Source of the DNA: Trissonchulus latispiculum
Taxonomy: Eukaryota > Nematoda > Enoplea > Enoplida > Ironidae
Reading direction: 5' to 3'
Assembly: GCA_030248195.1 (NCBI GenBank)
Contig: JASAND010012614.1
Location: forward strand, 62,001-126,000
DNA: 64,000 nucleotides
In this document: positions 10,325 through 25,300 of the stretch, piece after piece
Layout of the letters: each line of letters starts with the position of its first letter
Numbering within the stretch: position 1 is the first letter of the stretch
Made by a program: the position numbers and the translations under genes
Notes under the pieces: model-generated
What the model saw: the letters and a program-made list of their open reading frames with translations, nothing else
Database searches by the model: none
What the model was told of the DNA's origin: nothing

Positions 10325-13300
10325 GTAAGAAAAATAAATTGTCTCTTTATCGGGTCCCTTCCAATTGTGTGTGTTAGACTGGCTGACCAAATTTATGTAT
10401 GCTTACCAGCACGTTATTTAAAAGCACTTCTTTACGTATATACATACGTATGTTCATGCCTTTACGCCTGTAATGTGCTTTTGGGAAAAAGAAGATATCG
10501 CAGTCTGCAGGAAACAATTCACGAATGCGGAAGTATATGTGTACCGTTTAATAAGAAAATCTCAGCTGCACTAGCAGCGGATCTAGGATTTCGTGACGGA
10601 GGTGCGGTCCCACAACGAAGGAAGATTTAACACATTGGAAGGGGGATGGTCTGGGGGGGCGGGGTCTTCCAGAAGTTTGAAAATTTTTTGTTTTTGCACT
10701 AAAATCGGTGTTTAAATCTTTAATTCTTTGCTATTTGGAGAACCGCGAAAATTTGGTAATTATATATATTATATATATATATAAAATTGCAACGGATTTC
10801 AAGCTTTTTCTTCGTTGACACTATGGATACACTGTTAAACTGTTAAGAATAAGAAAATTCGCGCCGACGGCGAGAAAGTTTTTGGTTTTTTGGAGCTTTT
10901 CTCTATTTTTCTCCTTAATTCTTCCTATCTTCGAATCGTGAGGGAGTGCGTGGGCGCCCCCTATCCGCCCCTGCTCAGTGGGTAAAATTTGAAATACGTT
11001 ACGTATATAATGTCCGTGTCATGTTGCACCCAGGTGAACTGATCCTAGGCATTTAGTGCAATTTTTTTCTACTTAGGTTTGTTCTAATCTCTCTCTCTGA
11101 TTTTCAGGGAAAACCTCATTAGCTACTATCACCTCACTCCCTGTTCATATTTCTTTTCATTTGTTTCAGATGGACTGTTTGGCCGGTGTCAGACGGAGCC
11201 CTTTGATATCTACCAGCTGTCTGTGGGTGGTCCGGCCGCCTCAGCCCTCCTGGGAGAACTGGAGTGGCTGGTGAAGGAGGGCGCCCGTTGGTCTGATGTT
11301 CGGACCCAGTGCAGCCTCCTCTACTTCCAGCTGAGTCTCCGCTTTGACTGGGACTGGCGACCCAGATTCTGTGATGTCCGTCTGCCGGAACAGATTATGA
11401 TGGTCTTACAGGTGAGTCTGTATATACTTGATCACCGTCATCTTCGCACGAAGACATATATAGGTGGCCTTTGGCTAATACAGAGTCTGGAGATAAGGTG
11501 GATATGTCATGGTCCTGGTCCAGTATGCAATTCAGTACAGTTCTGAACTGAACTAGCCCGGCATTTAAAAACCACTTTACTTGCGTTGTGCGGAAATACT
11601 TAATGGTTAATCAAGTTAATTTAAAATTAAGACTCAAAGACTGCATAGGTCAGGGTTAGATCCAGGATGGGACCTTAGCTTATTTCTTGGCGATTTCATG
11701 GTGTCCCCGTAAAATATGGAGGCCCAAAATTTGGGGGCATATTTTTTACAAATTTTTCAACTAAAGTTAGGTGTTTTTAAGGTTAAAATTGGTGAAATTT
11801 TTGTTACGAATCCGGCGCAGCGGAAAATTTTTTAAATTTAGGGTAAAAATGGTAAAATTTGGCAAACACTGGGGCAGTGGCGTAGCCAGAAAATATTTTC
11901 GGGGGGGGGCACATCCAAAAATTTTTAACATCTACCCTGATTTTTCAAAATCGTTATTCGATCGTTTCACGCTTTTTTCGCATCGCTTGTGCCAACTGAA
12001 CATGCTGTTCTCAGAGATACATAGATACGTGTTGTATATATAAATGTAGTATCTACGCGGGGGTCTGTGGGGCAGAGCCCTCCAGAAGCTGGAAAATTTT
12101 TGTAAATTGCAACAAAAGTCAGAATGAAAAGTTTAAAAAGATTAATTACCAAATCGCACAAATAAGGATTGTGCTATTTTAAATTCCTGTATAAATTCGC
12201 TTACTGAAACTTAGTGCAAAATGTTCGATCTTTAACTAAAATAGGCGGGGGCCTGAGGGCGGCAGCCCCAAGCTAAAAGCTAGACCTTTTTAGAATATGG
12301 CAGGGGTGTTTGTTAAACCTGTTTTCAGAGCAAATTTTGTAAAAATGTTAGAAGATGTAGCAATGTATTTTGATGTGCAAATAAGAATGCGCGTGTTAAT
12401 TAATAATTAATACTAAAATAAAAAAATAAAATAAAATTTACAAAATTTCCCCCAACAAGGCAAATTTTCCGGGGCGCAAATTGGTTTCGGGGAGGGGAAT
12501 TCCCCCCTCTGGCCCTGCCCTGCCTACGCCCCTGTTTGAGGGCGTGGGTGCCCCTCTCCAGTATAAAAACCCCAAATTGCCAAATTTTACTATTTTTACC
12601 CCCTCAGTCCGGCCCCCTCACGTGGATCTGCCATGGGGGTGCCCCTCGGCCAGCATAAAAACCCCAGTGTTGTTTTATTTTGGTTTCGCTTTATATATAT
12701 ATATATTTATTTGTTTTATTTATACACTACTTCTATTGCAGCTGGTAGAGTCTGAGCTATTGTTTGATCCGGAGCTTCAGGATGCCACCAATGAGAGTCT
12801 AAAATCACGATTGGCTGCCCTGGCAGCCTTAGGCACCGAAAATAGTCCCAATGGAGATGGCGACAAACCACAGCGGCTGGGAGGAGAACCCAATTCCGTG
12901 TTGCAGGCAGAGCAGTCTGTTGGAAAGCTTGAAAATGGTACGTACGTGCGTACTATTGCGCAATCAGAATCAGTTTGTGACCAATGTAGCAACTGTGCGC
13001 GTAGTCTTGGACTTATATTCTAGTAAATTTTTTTCAGCAAGATATTTTGGGGTGTGGTGAAAATGTGTCAAACTTTTCCTAAAAACGAAGTATTTTTATA
13101 CTATTCGCAGGAAACAGTTAGCTTTTTGTGTAAAAATAAGCCGCTTTAATTTTAAAAAGGCAAAGATTGAATATTGAAATTGAATAGCCGACGATGTCGG
13201 AAATTTCCGTGAGCTTTGTTAGGAGGCGAATTTTGGTTGGAGGTGAAGGTCATTTGTGGGAGTCCCAGTAGAATAAGCCCAGAACCCGAATCAAATACTT

Positions 13301-16300
13301 TTCAACTGTCTTTATGTAATGTATGTAATGTATTGTTTAATCAGGGCAGGGGCTGCCGGTTTCTGCAATTGTTTGATATGCCTGAGCAAATTGGGGAATT
13401 CGCACTTGCACTTGAATTGCGGTTCATGTAGTTTGCAGCTTCTAAGTCAGCATGATTGCTGGCGCCGTTAAGATTATGAAACGCTTGCAAAGTCACACTT
13501 GCATTTTTACTAAATTACTTTTATGTTATTGTTGTTAGTTTGCATTTTTTGTTTTTCCTTTTCCTTCTTTTCCAGACGATGGTGCTGATCCAAACGCGGC
13601 TGTGCTCTCACCAGACCTGTTGGCTGAGCTGGGCCTCTCGCTGACAGACGAAGGACGACCGAGACGAAGTGAACCGGAACCAGTCGCCGCCGACAACGAC
13701 TGGCTCAGCCCGCTGATTCTGGAGGCGGCCGCCGCTGGTGGAGATCAGGGCCGGCCGAAAAGACCGGACCTGGCCATGGATGATATCTGGGCGCCGGCCA
13801 GTCTGAAGTCGATGGCCGAAGATAGAGCAGCCATTTCGATGCTGATGCCGGCGGAGTCGCCGGACGAGATGCCGGTTGACTACCGGGAGGATCAGTATGG
13901 TGACTATTATCCGGGCTCTGTGGATGCTGGACGGCAGGACTATGCCCTGCCGATTTTGAGCAATCTTGTCTCCTCTGAGTAGGTTGACTTTTAGCGGCTT
14001 AAAGTTTGTAAGGATAATGGGAGGGGGGGTCAATTTGCACAATAATCAAGGCCACACCCAAGGGGTGGTCTAAGGAGTGTATACCTACTTTTTAGATTAG
14101 ATATAAATTTACTGGAAATTACTAGTTTTCAGAAAAGTAAAATTGCCCAGGATTCATGCTTCATCCTATTCTGAAACACCACCTGCCCTGGGACCCGGTG
14201 TGTCTATAGATAGGATAGGCGTATAATAGAAACGTTGGATTGAACGATTTGTTTCAAATTGAAATGTCTATTTCTATTATAGTTTCTAGTTTTCAAGCGG
14301 AGGTCGATTTTTCTTTGTCAACCTCAGTGCTGCAGACACGGTTGTAACATAGAGTTTCAAGTGTTTCAAGCGTAGCTTTTACATCACTCGGTTTTGCATT
14401 GTTATTGTTTCAGTCTCAATGTTGGCGATGGAATGGCAGATGACCAACAAAGTCTGGAAGTGGCCCCGCGCAACTATGACAGCGGAATTGAGACACCCAT
14501 TATTGTTGAGGATCGGGCGGGGGTTCCTGCCTATCCTGATCGACTGGATTATGGTAGGCGACGGTTACTGTATTTGTTTGTAACTGAAGTTGTTTGAGAA
14601 GTAACGTTTGTGCTAACCAGTGGAATTTTAGAAATTGTTTATTTTGTATGCACTATGAGGAGTCGAACTTTTGTTTTTGTTTAACTTCTGATGTTGGAGT
14701 TGAGTGTAGTTTTGAAAACCGTACATAAGTGGCCAGTGTATTGCTTTCTTGTATCATGAATTTCTGTTAGTTTGATTTTCCTTTTTTTGAATTTTTTGTT
14801 ATTTTTCTGTTCATAAATTGTCGATTTTTTGTTTTGTTGTTTTTTGTAGGTTTAGAATCGGTTCCCAACGATCTGATCTATGATAGTGATGTTGATGCGG
14901 AGAAGGAACTGTACAAGAAGGATGATGAGAGTTTGGGAATTTTGAATCAGGGTACTAAACATTATTCTTGGAGACTTGGAGTATGATTGCAAGTTTATTT
15001 AATAGTAATTTGATTGTCACATTCACTAGCGTTGATACGGGGGGGGGAACGGGGGGGGCCGCCCCCCGAAATGGTTCTGCCCCTCTGAAAAAATTGGCCA
15101 GAAGAAAACTTTTAAGCCCGCGCGAAGCGCGGGCGTTTAAATTTATCATAAAAACAAAGAAATTGTACTAAAATTCCTCAAAAATCAGTGCATTTGTACT
15201 TCATTGACAAATTTTCGCGCCTTCGGCGCGACTTCATTATTAGCATACTATGTATAATTAAACCTTTACTAGTTTGCTTTACTTTACTTTGCTTTGCCAG
15301 CTTTGTAGTTTTATTAACTGCATTATTCCAAACATGATTGCCTTAATTGGTGGATAGTGGATATGTGCTGCTTGGAATACCCTGTTCATAATGGGAGCTT
15401 CGAGTCAGAGTTTTCGTACGAGACTATGGAAGTGGAAAAAATTATAGCAAATTAAACTGCAAAATTTTGGTGTGGGAATTGATAATATATATACAATGCA
15501 AAGAACTCAGTGTTTCAATAGCGTTTTAATGGCAAAATTGAAAAATTTTGTCAACTTCTGGGGGGCTCCGCCCCCTAGATCCCCCTTTTTGGGTTTTAAC
15601 ATGCCGCTTTCGGCTACAATAGATTTAAGTTAGGAACCTTATAAAAATTTTGTACAGTGTTCATACAATTGTTCAGCAAAAAAATTTTACCCTCCCCAGA
15701 CTGAGACTTCGGTCCAAACCGCCCCCCTCCTGAAAATTTTTTGTATCTATTCTACTGGTCTCATTGGAAGGCATAAGAGTTAGAGTTTGTACATACGCTG
15801 TGGGGCGTATCCAGGGTGAGGTGAGGTCCCGGGGTCCCGAATCCCATTTTGGAGAAAAATAAAATTTTTAGTGTTTTTTGTGAAAATTTGGCAATTCTTC
15901 ATTGTAAAACTTCGGTCCGGACCTCCACCTTTCTGGGTTGGACCCCCCTCGTTTCACAACCCTTGATACGTCCCTAAATTAGGAGTTCAAAAATTAATAT
16001 TTTAGGTTTATGTAGCACAGGATTTTCGTTACATATTCTGACATGGATGATGCGATAGCGATTTGCGATTCATTTCGATTTTTGACAAAGGATCAATCAC
16101 TCTTGCATTATGTTATGTGATTTGCGATTTTAATTGCTGTTTCTTGAACGTGTTTTGTTTTTATGTATTGTTTGTGTACTTTGTTTCAGGAACGGGGAAT
16201 GCTCCGCATATCTTGGCAACTCGCAAACCGCAACACCCTATGAAGGCAGTGACCAGTGCTCCGACCTCTGACAAAGAATCAAAAAATGGGAAAAAAGAGG

Positions 16301-19300
16301 CCGGTCGAGTGACCTATGATGGTGGAAGAGTGCATATCAAATTGGACCCACAAGAGTTAGTCATATTTTATTTGTTGCAGGGAGGGGGGGAGGGAGGACA
16401 AAGTCTTTCAAAAATAGCTCCCTCCAAAACAATGGGTATTTGAAGGATAAAAATTAAAAACTATATACGTATATAATCTTTCTTTCCATATACAGTTACG
16501 TTAAAGTACACGTAGGTATTGGTTGCTGTTTTCGACCGATTGGGAAGACAATAGTTTTAACTGTTTCCGGCAGCTAGACAATTGTTAACTAATTTTTACG
16601 ACAGTGTACTAGACTGTTAATAGGCTGCTGCTTAAATAGGGTGATGATTTAGCTGAATGAACTGGCTTATTTTTACTGGGGGGGGGGTGGGCCCCCCACT
16701 CGGCAACCTCCCCCCCCCCATTCGAGGTCCCCCCCATAAAAGCCCCCCCATAAATTTTGACCTCCCCCCCATAACCCAAAAAATTGCCAGATTTCACCAT
16801 TTTTACCCTAAATTTTCAAAAATTTTTCCGGCTTCGCCGGAATTTCAACGAAATTTTCGCTATTTTAGCGTAAAAAACACCTAAAATTAGTTATTTTTTA
16901 GCGATTTTTGGCAATTTTTACACAAAAAAACGTAAAAATTTGCTAATTTTTTTCCAAAAATATGCCCCCCCCACTTTTGGTGAGCCCCCCCATCGGTGGG
17001 GGGGCAACTTTGAGCCCCCCCCATATCGCCCCCCCCCCCATAAATTTTGGCCTAAAAATAAGCCAGATGAAAGCTTAAAGCTAAGCTGATGATTGTACCT
17101 GAATCTGCTGCTTGAGTTACTGTATGAGTTGGCTTGAAGAAACTATTTTGACTGTTCTTAGCTCTACCTATTCTCTAGGGTTATTCTGATCATTGCTCAC
17201 AGCAGGAACTAAAATTATCCTCTTGCAATTAATTTTCTGCATGCTGTGCAATCTTAGTTTTCTGGTTTGCGTTGAAATCTTGCAACTGGCGCCTGTGTTA
17301 GTTACTGACTCACACTGTACACATAGTCCTGTACTGCTCCACACAGACGTGGGTGTTAACTTGAGTTTGTTTTGAATAAAATTGAGAACACACTTGAGTC
17401 TTGAAAATTTTTGAAGAGAAAAATATATTATTTTGTAGACAGTGTGCTAGAATACAATGGCCTAATGAAAATGAAAAATTAAAAATATTTGGCTAGGCTG
17501 CCTGGCACAGACACTGTTGTATAAGTTGATGGAGTTGTTGCACTCTAACGACCACCTATGGGACTTTAAGACGCAAATGCTTATTATGCTTATTAGTGTA
17601 AAGAAAATAGGCTCATACGTAAATTCAAAGTCTTGAAGTCACATTGGCAACAGTCAACATTGTTTCCCCTTTTGAGAGATTTAATCCTGAATTAATTGCT
17701 GCTGTCTCGTTTCTTTCTTTCTCTGTGCAGTAGCTGGACGGATTTTTCAGTACTGTACACATTTTGAGTCTTCCTAAGCTGAATGTATTTTTGTTATATA
17801 TCGTTTGCTATGGCAGCTGATGAACTTTCCCTAGAATGCTTTAGGGACAACTAAGTGCATTGCGACAGGCAGAGATGCAAAAGTTTAAGTTTGTTCCGTG
17901 GAAGAAAAAGTCAGAAATTATATTATAATTGTTTTTTTGGAAAATGGATTTCTTATAAAATACGCAGCCATAAGCCAAGCGAAAATTTTGTGGCTGCGTG
18001 ATTGCTAGTAGGCCGAAAAAGCTCAACTCCAGCCAGGGACGTATCCATTTTTTGAAATTTGAAATTTTTTCTTTTCTTTCGAATTTTGAAAAGGAGGGGG
18101 TTTTGACAAAATTTTACTGAGAAGGAGGGGGTGTTGACAAAAATGTACACATTTTGTAATGGAGTATCAATAAAATACAACCCAAAAGGAGGGGATTTCA
18201 ACCCCCAAAATCCCTTCCCTGGATTCGCAGCCGTAACTGTACGTAGATCTTTGTAGAAGCTGGCGACAAATTTAGAGATTTGGATTTTTTGATGTTTAGA
18301 GCTACGGAAAATGTGGACATTGAGGCTGTCATTGGACATTTGGAGGAGGCTTTGGGCGTTCCATCCGGCAGCTTTGTGGATTTTAAGTAAGCATTGCTCC
18401 TGGTTTTTGAGACTATAATCGCATTCCTTAGTTGATTAATTCTTCAGTTATTTGCATCACAATATTACAAGTTTTTCAATACAATTTAAATGATCAGATA
18501 TACGTAGTATAAAATGGTTTGTGAACGTTATTGAGTAGAAAACTACTGTGGACTGTAGACCAGTTACGATGGTTTTTCTCTTTTCTGTTCTGTCATTTTC
18601 CAATAACTTCTGTACTCCATGCACTTTTATTTAGCTCAAACTTTACTTGTACTGTACATACTTGCCTGGCTTTTTCCTAGACAAAAGTTTCTGGGGGGAA
18701 GTCTGAGGGGCGGTCCCGCCAGATCTGGGGAGGCACGGATTTCTGGGGGGAGAAACTTTTTTCAAAAATGCTTAAAAATAGCCATTTTTTGCTGCTGAGC
18801 TACTATTTTAACCTAAATTTAAGCATAAAATAGCTAAGAAGTGCTTAAAATGCCTAAAAGTCCGGCGAAGTCGGAAAAATCTTTTAAAATTTACCCTCAG
18901 AACCCTATTTTCCGGGCACTTTAGAGTTCTAGGGGGGATCCTCCCTCGTAGGAAACAGCCAGCTTGCAATTTTGTAATTGAACCAGCTACAGTACTTCTT
19001 GGAGCAGGCAGCAATGTTTTGCTGCAAGTTAGCTCTCCAGTCGTTACAGTAAATTTTAGAAAATTTTACAGAAAGTTGCAGTGCTGGTTTTGGTGTCTGT
19101 TTTAGATCTAACAAGTCGGAAATCAGCTTTGTGGTTGACGCTGTTGATCCTGTTGCCAGAGCCCAGTTGGAGTTTATTGATAGTGAGTTAAATTAAGCCA
19201 AATCCAGTTATTTTATTTTTTATTCCAATTTTTATTAATTTTTTCATGTTTTGCATTCGGAAAACTGGTTCGAACTTTTCCCAAAAAGGTTATTGTGAAA

Positions 19301-22300
19301 ATTAAAGGGAAAATGAGTACAGACGCAAGAGTGCATAATTGCACTATATATTAGAAGTTGAGTAAGCCACTAGAGTGCTCCTCTTCTTGGCATTGCGCAA
19401 CGGTGCTCCGCCCACAATACGCGAATGTTCCCCCGTTTGGTGGAGGGTATGCAAAAGGGGTTCCCGTTTGGTGGAGGGTATGCAAAAGGGGTTCCCGTTT
19501 GGTGGAGGGTATGCAAAAGGTTTGGAGGGTCGCCAAGTCAGGCTGAAATTGGCTGAATCTGACAGGCTGTTGGCGACCCCCCCCCCCCAAACGGGGACCT
19601 CTTTTGCCTACCCCCCCCCACCAAACGGGGACCCCTTTTGCATACCCCCCACCAAACGGGGACCCCTTTTGCATACCCCCCACCAAACGGGGACCCATTT
19701 TCAAATAGAACAAAAACTACCGCAATCCCCTGCTCTACCCCCCCCCACCAAACGGGGCCCTCTTTTCTGCTACCTCCCCCCCTCCTCCCTACCAAACGGA
19801 GAGGGGGGTATGTTTGGTCGAAGAGAGCTACCCCCCCCCACCAAACGGGGGGACATTCGCGTATTGTGGTCGGAGCACCATTACGCAATGCCAAGAAGAG
19901 GAGCCCTCTAGTGGCTTACTCTTCTTCTTATGTATAGTGCAATTATGCACTCTTGACAAAAGCTTGGCTACGCCATAGTTTAACAGGGGGTATGGGCCAC
20001 TCCAGGTATCGAGCAATATGCACCAAATTTTGCTTGGACAAAATGGCGAACGGCTGGGAAAATGACCAGTTTTTTGCGCACCGGATTCAATGGTTTTGAT
20101 GATTTCTAATGTCAACCTATCTAAAGCAGCCGACAATTTTAGTGGTATTTACGTTTTTTCAGAAAAAGAGCGAAGAACAATCAGAGATGGTCTCAGTGTA
20201 AGTTTGTTCGTTAGCTCTGCTGACTTTCTGTAAACAGTTTTTATTGCCTCATCCAGAACAGTAATACACTATATTGTCTGTTTGTTGGGGAGGTAACAGC
20301 AGACAACAGGCATTATATATACCGTTTTGTTTTTCTTTTACGCAGCCCTTTTCCGCCGTAGGTCTGGCGCGGGGGGTGGGGTCTGGCTTTTTCCTACAGG
20401 GGGGGGAGGGGGTGAGGGGTGGGGGCGGCCCCCCAGAAATTCGTTCCCCCCCCCAGATTCGCCTCTCTCCCAGGATTCGGGCCTTCCCCCCCAGAACTTC
20501 AAAGTGCCCGAAAAAATAGGGTTTTGAGGGTAACTTTTGAAAATTTATTCCGGCTTCGCCTGATTTTTAGACATTTTTAAGCATTTTTTAGCTATTTTAA
20601 GCTTAGATTTAGGTTAAAAATAGTTAATATTTTTGCTCAGCAGCAAAAACTAGCTATTTTTTAAGCATTTTTCGAAACAATTTTCTCCCCCCCCAGGAAG
20701 CCGTGCCCCCCCAGACCTGGGAGGAGACCGCCCCCCAGACTTTCCCCCCAGAAAGTTTTGCCTAGGAAAAAGCCAGGGGGTTCTCGGGAGGAGAAACCCC
20801 TCTCCCCAACCAGGACGAGGTACAAACCTACTGCCGCCGGAGACTAGGGGTAAAGACCAAGAAAAAAGACCAAGTGTAAGCAAACATGGCTTTGCCGGAA
20901 TGTTTTAGCTAAATTTTTGGGTGAGTGATTGGGAGAGTTTAATGGTACATACTCTTGTTTATTTGTAATAAGTCTCTACCCTGCCTGTGGTTAGTGATGT
21001 GGATCGGATCGGATCGGCAGCCAAAATCACCTACCGATCCGATCCGGCAAATGGCCGGCGATCCGATCCGATCCGATCCGATCCAGCCCCGGATCGGACC
21101 GATCCGATCCGATCCGACCATCATTTTAATTTTCAATTGTAGACATAAAATTTCTATTATATGTTTTAAGTATGTTCCTTCCCATTTCCGATTACTTTGC
21201 AAAACTCATGATCTAACTTCGCATTTGACTCGTATTGAATTTTGTTTTGGGAGTTTAAAACCTAGTGAAAACTATATAAAAGATAGTGAGAAGAGAAGAT
21301 AAAGATAAAACAAAAAGGAGATAAAATTGAACTAGGGTGTAAAACCTAAAATGTGCGTACAAACTTTGGTAGTTTTATTGGAAGCTTAGTTTAATATACT
21401 ATAAGCAATATATTTTTAAATCGTTCGGAAATGAAGACAACATTGAAAATCAGGAATAAACCAGAGTCCCGGGTTTTATGTACAGAAAATCTAAAAAATT
21501 CAAAAACTTGCCAAAATTTATGCCCACTGAAAATTTAGATTCTGTGATCAAATAGATCTGGTTCCGAGCATTTTTGCTTTTACAATTTATTCTACCAAAG
21601 TGCACCTAATTCTTCGAATTTTCGGTTTTTAAAAATTTCCGGATTTTGATTTTTAAATCTCACAATGTGGTTATCATTTAAAAGCTCTACGGTCTGAACA
21701 CGTTTTGTAATACAATCATTTCCCATAAATGACCTCAATGATTCCCGAATTCGCGAAAACAGGATTTTCGGGATGTATATATTTTTCATTACCAGCACTT
21801 ATGGGTAATACTCGAAAGGTCTTGGCGAGCCGAACAACTTTTGTAATACAACTAGATTCCAGAAATGCGGCCTGCTTCCGAAATACACGAAAAACTCCCT
21901 GTCCAAGAACAGTGAATTCTAGAAATTGGTACAGTTCCAGCTCATAATTAGATTTTAAATAATACCCTATAATTCAAATGTAAGTGCAAAAATATGGAGC
22001 TGAAACAACACAATTCAATCAGGGGTACAAAATCGTGTACGTGCTACAATTTTAAAAATATTTTTCATAAATTAAAAAAATAATATTAAATATTAGTCTT
22101 CGTGAATCAAACTCGATATGTAGGCTATTCTAAATCTCCAGTTCAGTACGATTCTAAAAATATGTTGTTGGAGCTTGCTTTAAAGGTAAGTTTGCAATAA
22201 ACGACCGAAATTTGTAGCACACAATAACCGGTCGTACATATGTAAGCATCAGTGATGGAACCGGATCACTTAGGCTTGACCCGGTGACCCGGTTATTCCT

Positions 22301-25300
22301 TGATCCTGTGACCCGGTGACCCGGTTTTCTAGAAAATTCCAAAATTTGCAAAAATTTTTTGATTTTGCTTCAGAACGCTAAATTTTTGGCTTCCATGTTC
22401 CGTCAACTCTCCAAAAAGAATAACTACGACGTACTATGTTCGCTCTAGGTATTATGAAATGCATGTATTTAATAGTAACTGTAGGTAGCATTTTCTAAAT
22501 TTATCCAGAAATGAGTTGGCAAAACAATAATTTATCCGTCTGCGAAATTTAAAGTAATTTAAAACAGAATACAGAAACAGAAAACAGAACGAAATTTAGA
22601 ACAGAGTATTTTAAAAATTTGGTTTTTATTATGTATTGCGTTAAATTAAATTAAATTGTGCTTATCTTCAACATTTATGTACCTTGGTTGCAAAAATAAT
22701 CTGCAAACCATGTAAAATACTAAATGTATGCAATACTCATGAAACTGATATAGCTAAACAATAATCTGCCAGAGACAGACAGATTCACATAACCTCAAGC
22801 TGCGAATATGCTCAAGACTAAAATATAAGAACAGAGCAAATTAATATTGGAAATCGAACTAAAATTTTAGCTAAAATTTTAGCTTGGTAAGCAACAGATT
22901 TCAAATATTTCAAACAAATTCATAAAACCGGGTCAAGACCGGGTCGAAGCTTTTGACCCGGTAACTCGGTGACCCGGTCTAAAAACTGACCCGGTGACCC
23001 GGTATCCCGGTTCCATCTCTGATAAGCATATGCAGAAAATGCGCCCGGCGGATCTCTGCACTTCTGCGCAAAAGCACTTGGGTGAAAAATTTTCTTCCAA
23101 TTTCAGACAATGTTCGTAGTAGTTGAGAACTGTTTATCATACCAGAAAAGACAGTGGTACTGTGTTTATAAAGCGGAGCAGACTGTCCAAAAATTAATTA
23201 GCAGAAAATATTAAAGAGCAATTCCATTTGACTGTTTTTATTACATATAAAAATTTATTTATCCAGAGAAAGAAAATAATACAAAAACATTAAAAACAGA
23301 AAATTCAACATTTGAACAAAATTCAGATGAAAGATTTGAAAATTTCTTCAAAAAAGTTTTGCAATGTTGGAAAACTTGGTGCAAATTTGCAAATTTTGCC
23401 ACATTTGCCGGATCGGCGATCCGGAAAAATCAAGCCGATCCGATCCGGCCGATCCGATCCGAAAATTTGTCGATCCGATCCGATCCGATCCGACCCCGGA
23501 TCGGTCGATCCGATCCGATCCGCCGATCCGATCCACATCACTACCTGTGGTACTGTTGAAGCTCCTTATATCAATTAGCGCAGTACTGGAAAGGGATCCT
23601 TTAAAATGACAGAAGGACAAGTAATAAAAATGCTCTTGTTTAAAAATGATTTTGTTTAAGTTAACGGTTTAAGTTTCGAGTCGGATAGCATTAATTAGAC
23701 TGATCAGGTTTATAGTTACCTAAAGGTTATAGTAATGGAAAAGAACCTAAGCTAGTCTCCTCGGCTTGAACTGTATGATGAAACGGATGGAGCAATTTGA
23801 CGATGGTAATTTGGAAGCCTCTATGGTGTTTTCTGGAAGGTTACTGCTAAACGCCGATGTCTTACCGAAGTAACTAATCTCTGAGTCTGCTTTAATCTAT
23901 CCTCTGTTGCAGTGAAGCAACCAGTCTTTACAGTAATTTAGTACCTAAGTGAACAACTATTGTATATGTGTACTGACTTACGTAAGTAGCACTTTTTCAT
24001 TTGCCTTGGTGTTAGGAGTATTGTCAATTTGGTTGTACTGTCCGCTTGTAGTTTTACAGTTTTACAATTAAGTTATATGGGTAGCATTAAACTGACTATG
24101 AAATTTGTCAAATGGTGTCTTAGCTTCAGTATGGAAGCACATTGTCCTGTAAGTGATTGTTTGTGGTTGATGTATGATCTTGACGTAAAATAATACTGCG
24201 TATTTACGCAGTAGAGCGTAAAAATACGCAGCCAAAACCAAAAATGCGCACCAAAATGCCAAAATAAATACCAAAATACCCAAAATTCCGTAGTTGTAGT
24301 GTTAATAGTGCTCTAAAGTAATTTCTTGACACAATTTACCGTAGTTTGGACTCTAGCTTCTTCTGGGGGGGGGGTCTGCCGCTTCTAGACCCGCCGCTTA
24401 CATCTTTGATTCTACGTTGGTCGTTCCGACTGCAGTTGTTTATATTTTTTCTGCCTAAGCATACGTACTGAGCATGTCGTTTTTGTTTCTGTTTTATTTT
24501 GATTTAACAGAATAAGCTAAAATCTGCAGTCTAAACTGTTCAAGGAAACATTAACTAACTAGGTATTTATCTAACCAACTGTTCACTTAACTATCACATT
24601 TTCGAATGGCCCACCCACAGATTTTCTTATAGCACCGCCCATCTAGAGTAGTTTTCGAGTGTTGTGCTAGCGCTGGGGTTGGAGGTATCAGTCTTAGGTC
24701 AAGCGTGTTCTGGCTAAATAGAATATTTTTATGGTAGTAAATTGGTATCAAATAATATGTGACGTGAAAGAAACACAAACAAGTACGTAACAAAAGACTC
24801 CGCTTTGAGTTGTCTGGGATTCCCAGGACTGTACCTAACCTATATGGTAATATACGACTCATCGATTTTGTTGAAATTGCAAAATTTTATTGTTAACACT
24901 GTTTAAATTTACTCTAATTTTGCACATCTCACTCTATCGAATACCAATTAAATACAAAAGCTTATACTATATTATGTTTGTGTCAGCCATTCGGAAATAT
25001 AATATCTACATATTCTAGTTTGAAATAAGACGTTAGAGGTTAGAACTTGTTGTTGTCCGCTAATTGGCGTCGACGAGGGAAGATTATAATAGGAGGGAGA
25101 TGGAGAAAGATTTTCTACTTAGATGTGAGACTGCTTAATCCTAACCCTAACCATCTCTGTTACCTCAGTATTTGACTTGACAGCTTTCTTTTAAGGATTT
25201 TGTGCCAGTGCCTGTGCAAATGATAATAATGAGATTGCGACAAGAATAATGTCCGTTTCTCTGTATCTAGAACCCTAGCTTCTACATACATACTTGCTTA

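Larger units (their letters stand above)
20992..23543. mobile_element. large hAT-like element with (GGATC)n subterminal repeats, containing nested elements
   Basis: 2,552 bp flanked by the exact 8-bp duplication CCTGTGGT (20,984-20,991 and 23,544-23,551). The ends are TAGTGATGTGGATCGG and CCGATCCACATCACTA-type, followed by dense GATCCGATCCGATC arrays at both sides. No transposase frame is visible. A diverged fold-back copy (21,345-22,236) and a second hAT-like MITE (22,250-23,021) lie inside and explain much of the length. Confidence 0.9.

Noticed and set aside
25137..25155. Telomere-like CCTAACCCTAACC
   Set aside because: Only two units, so not an array.
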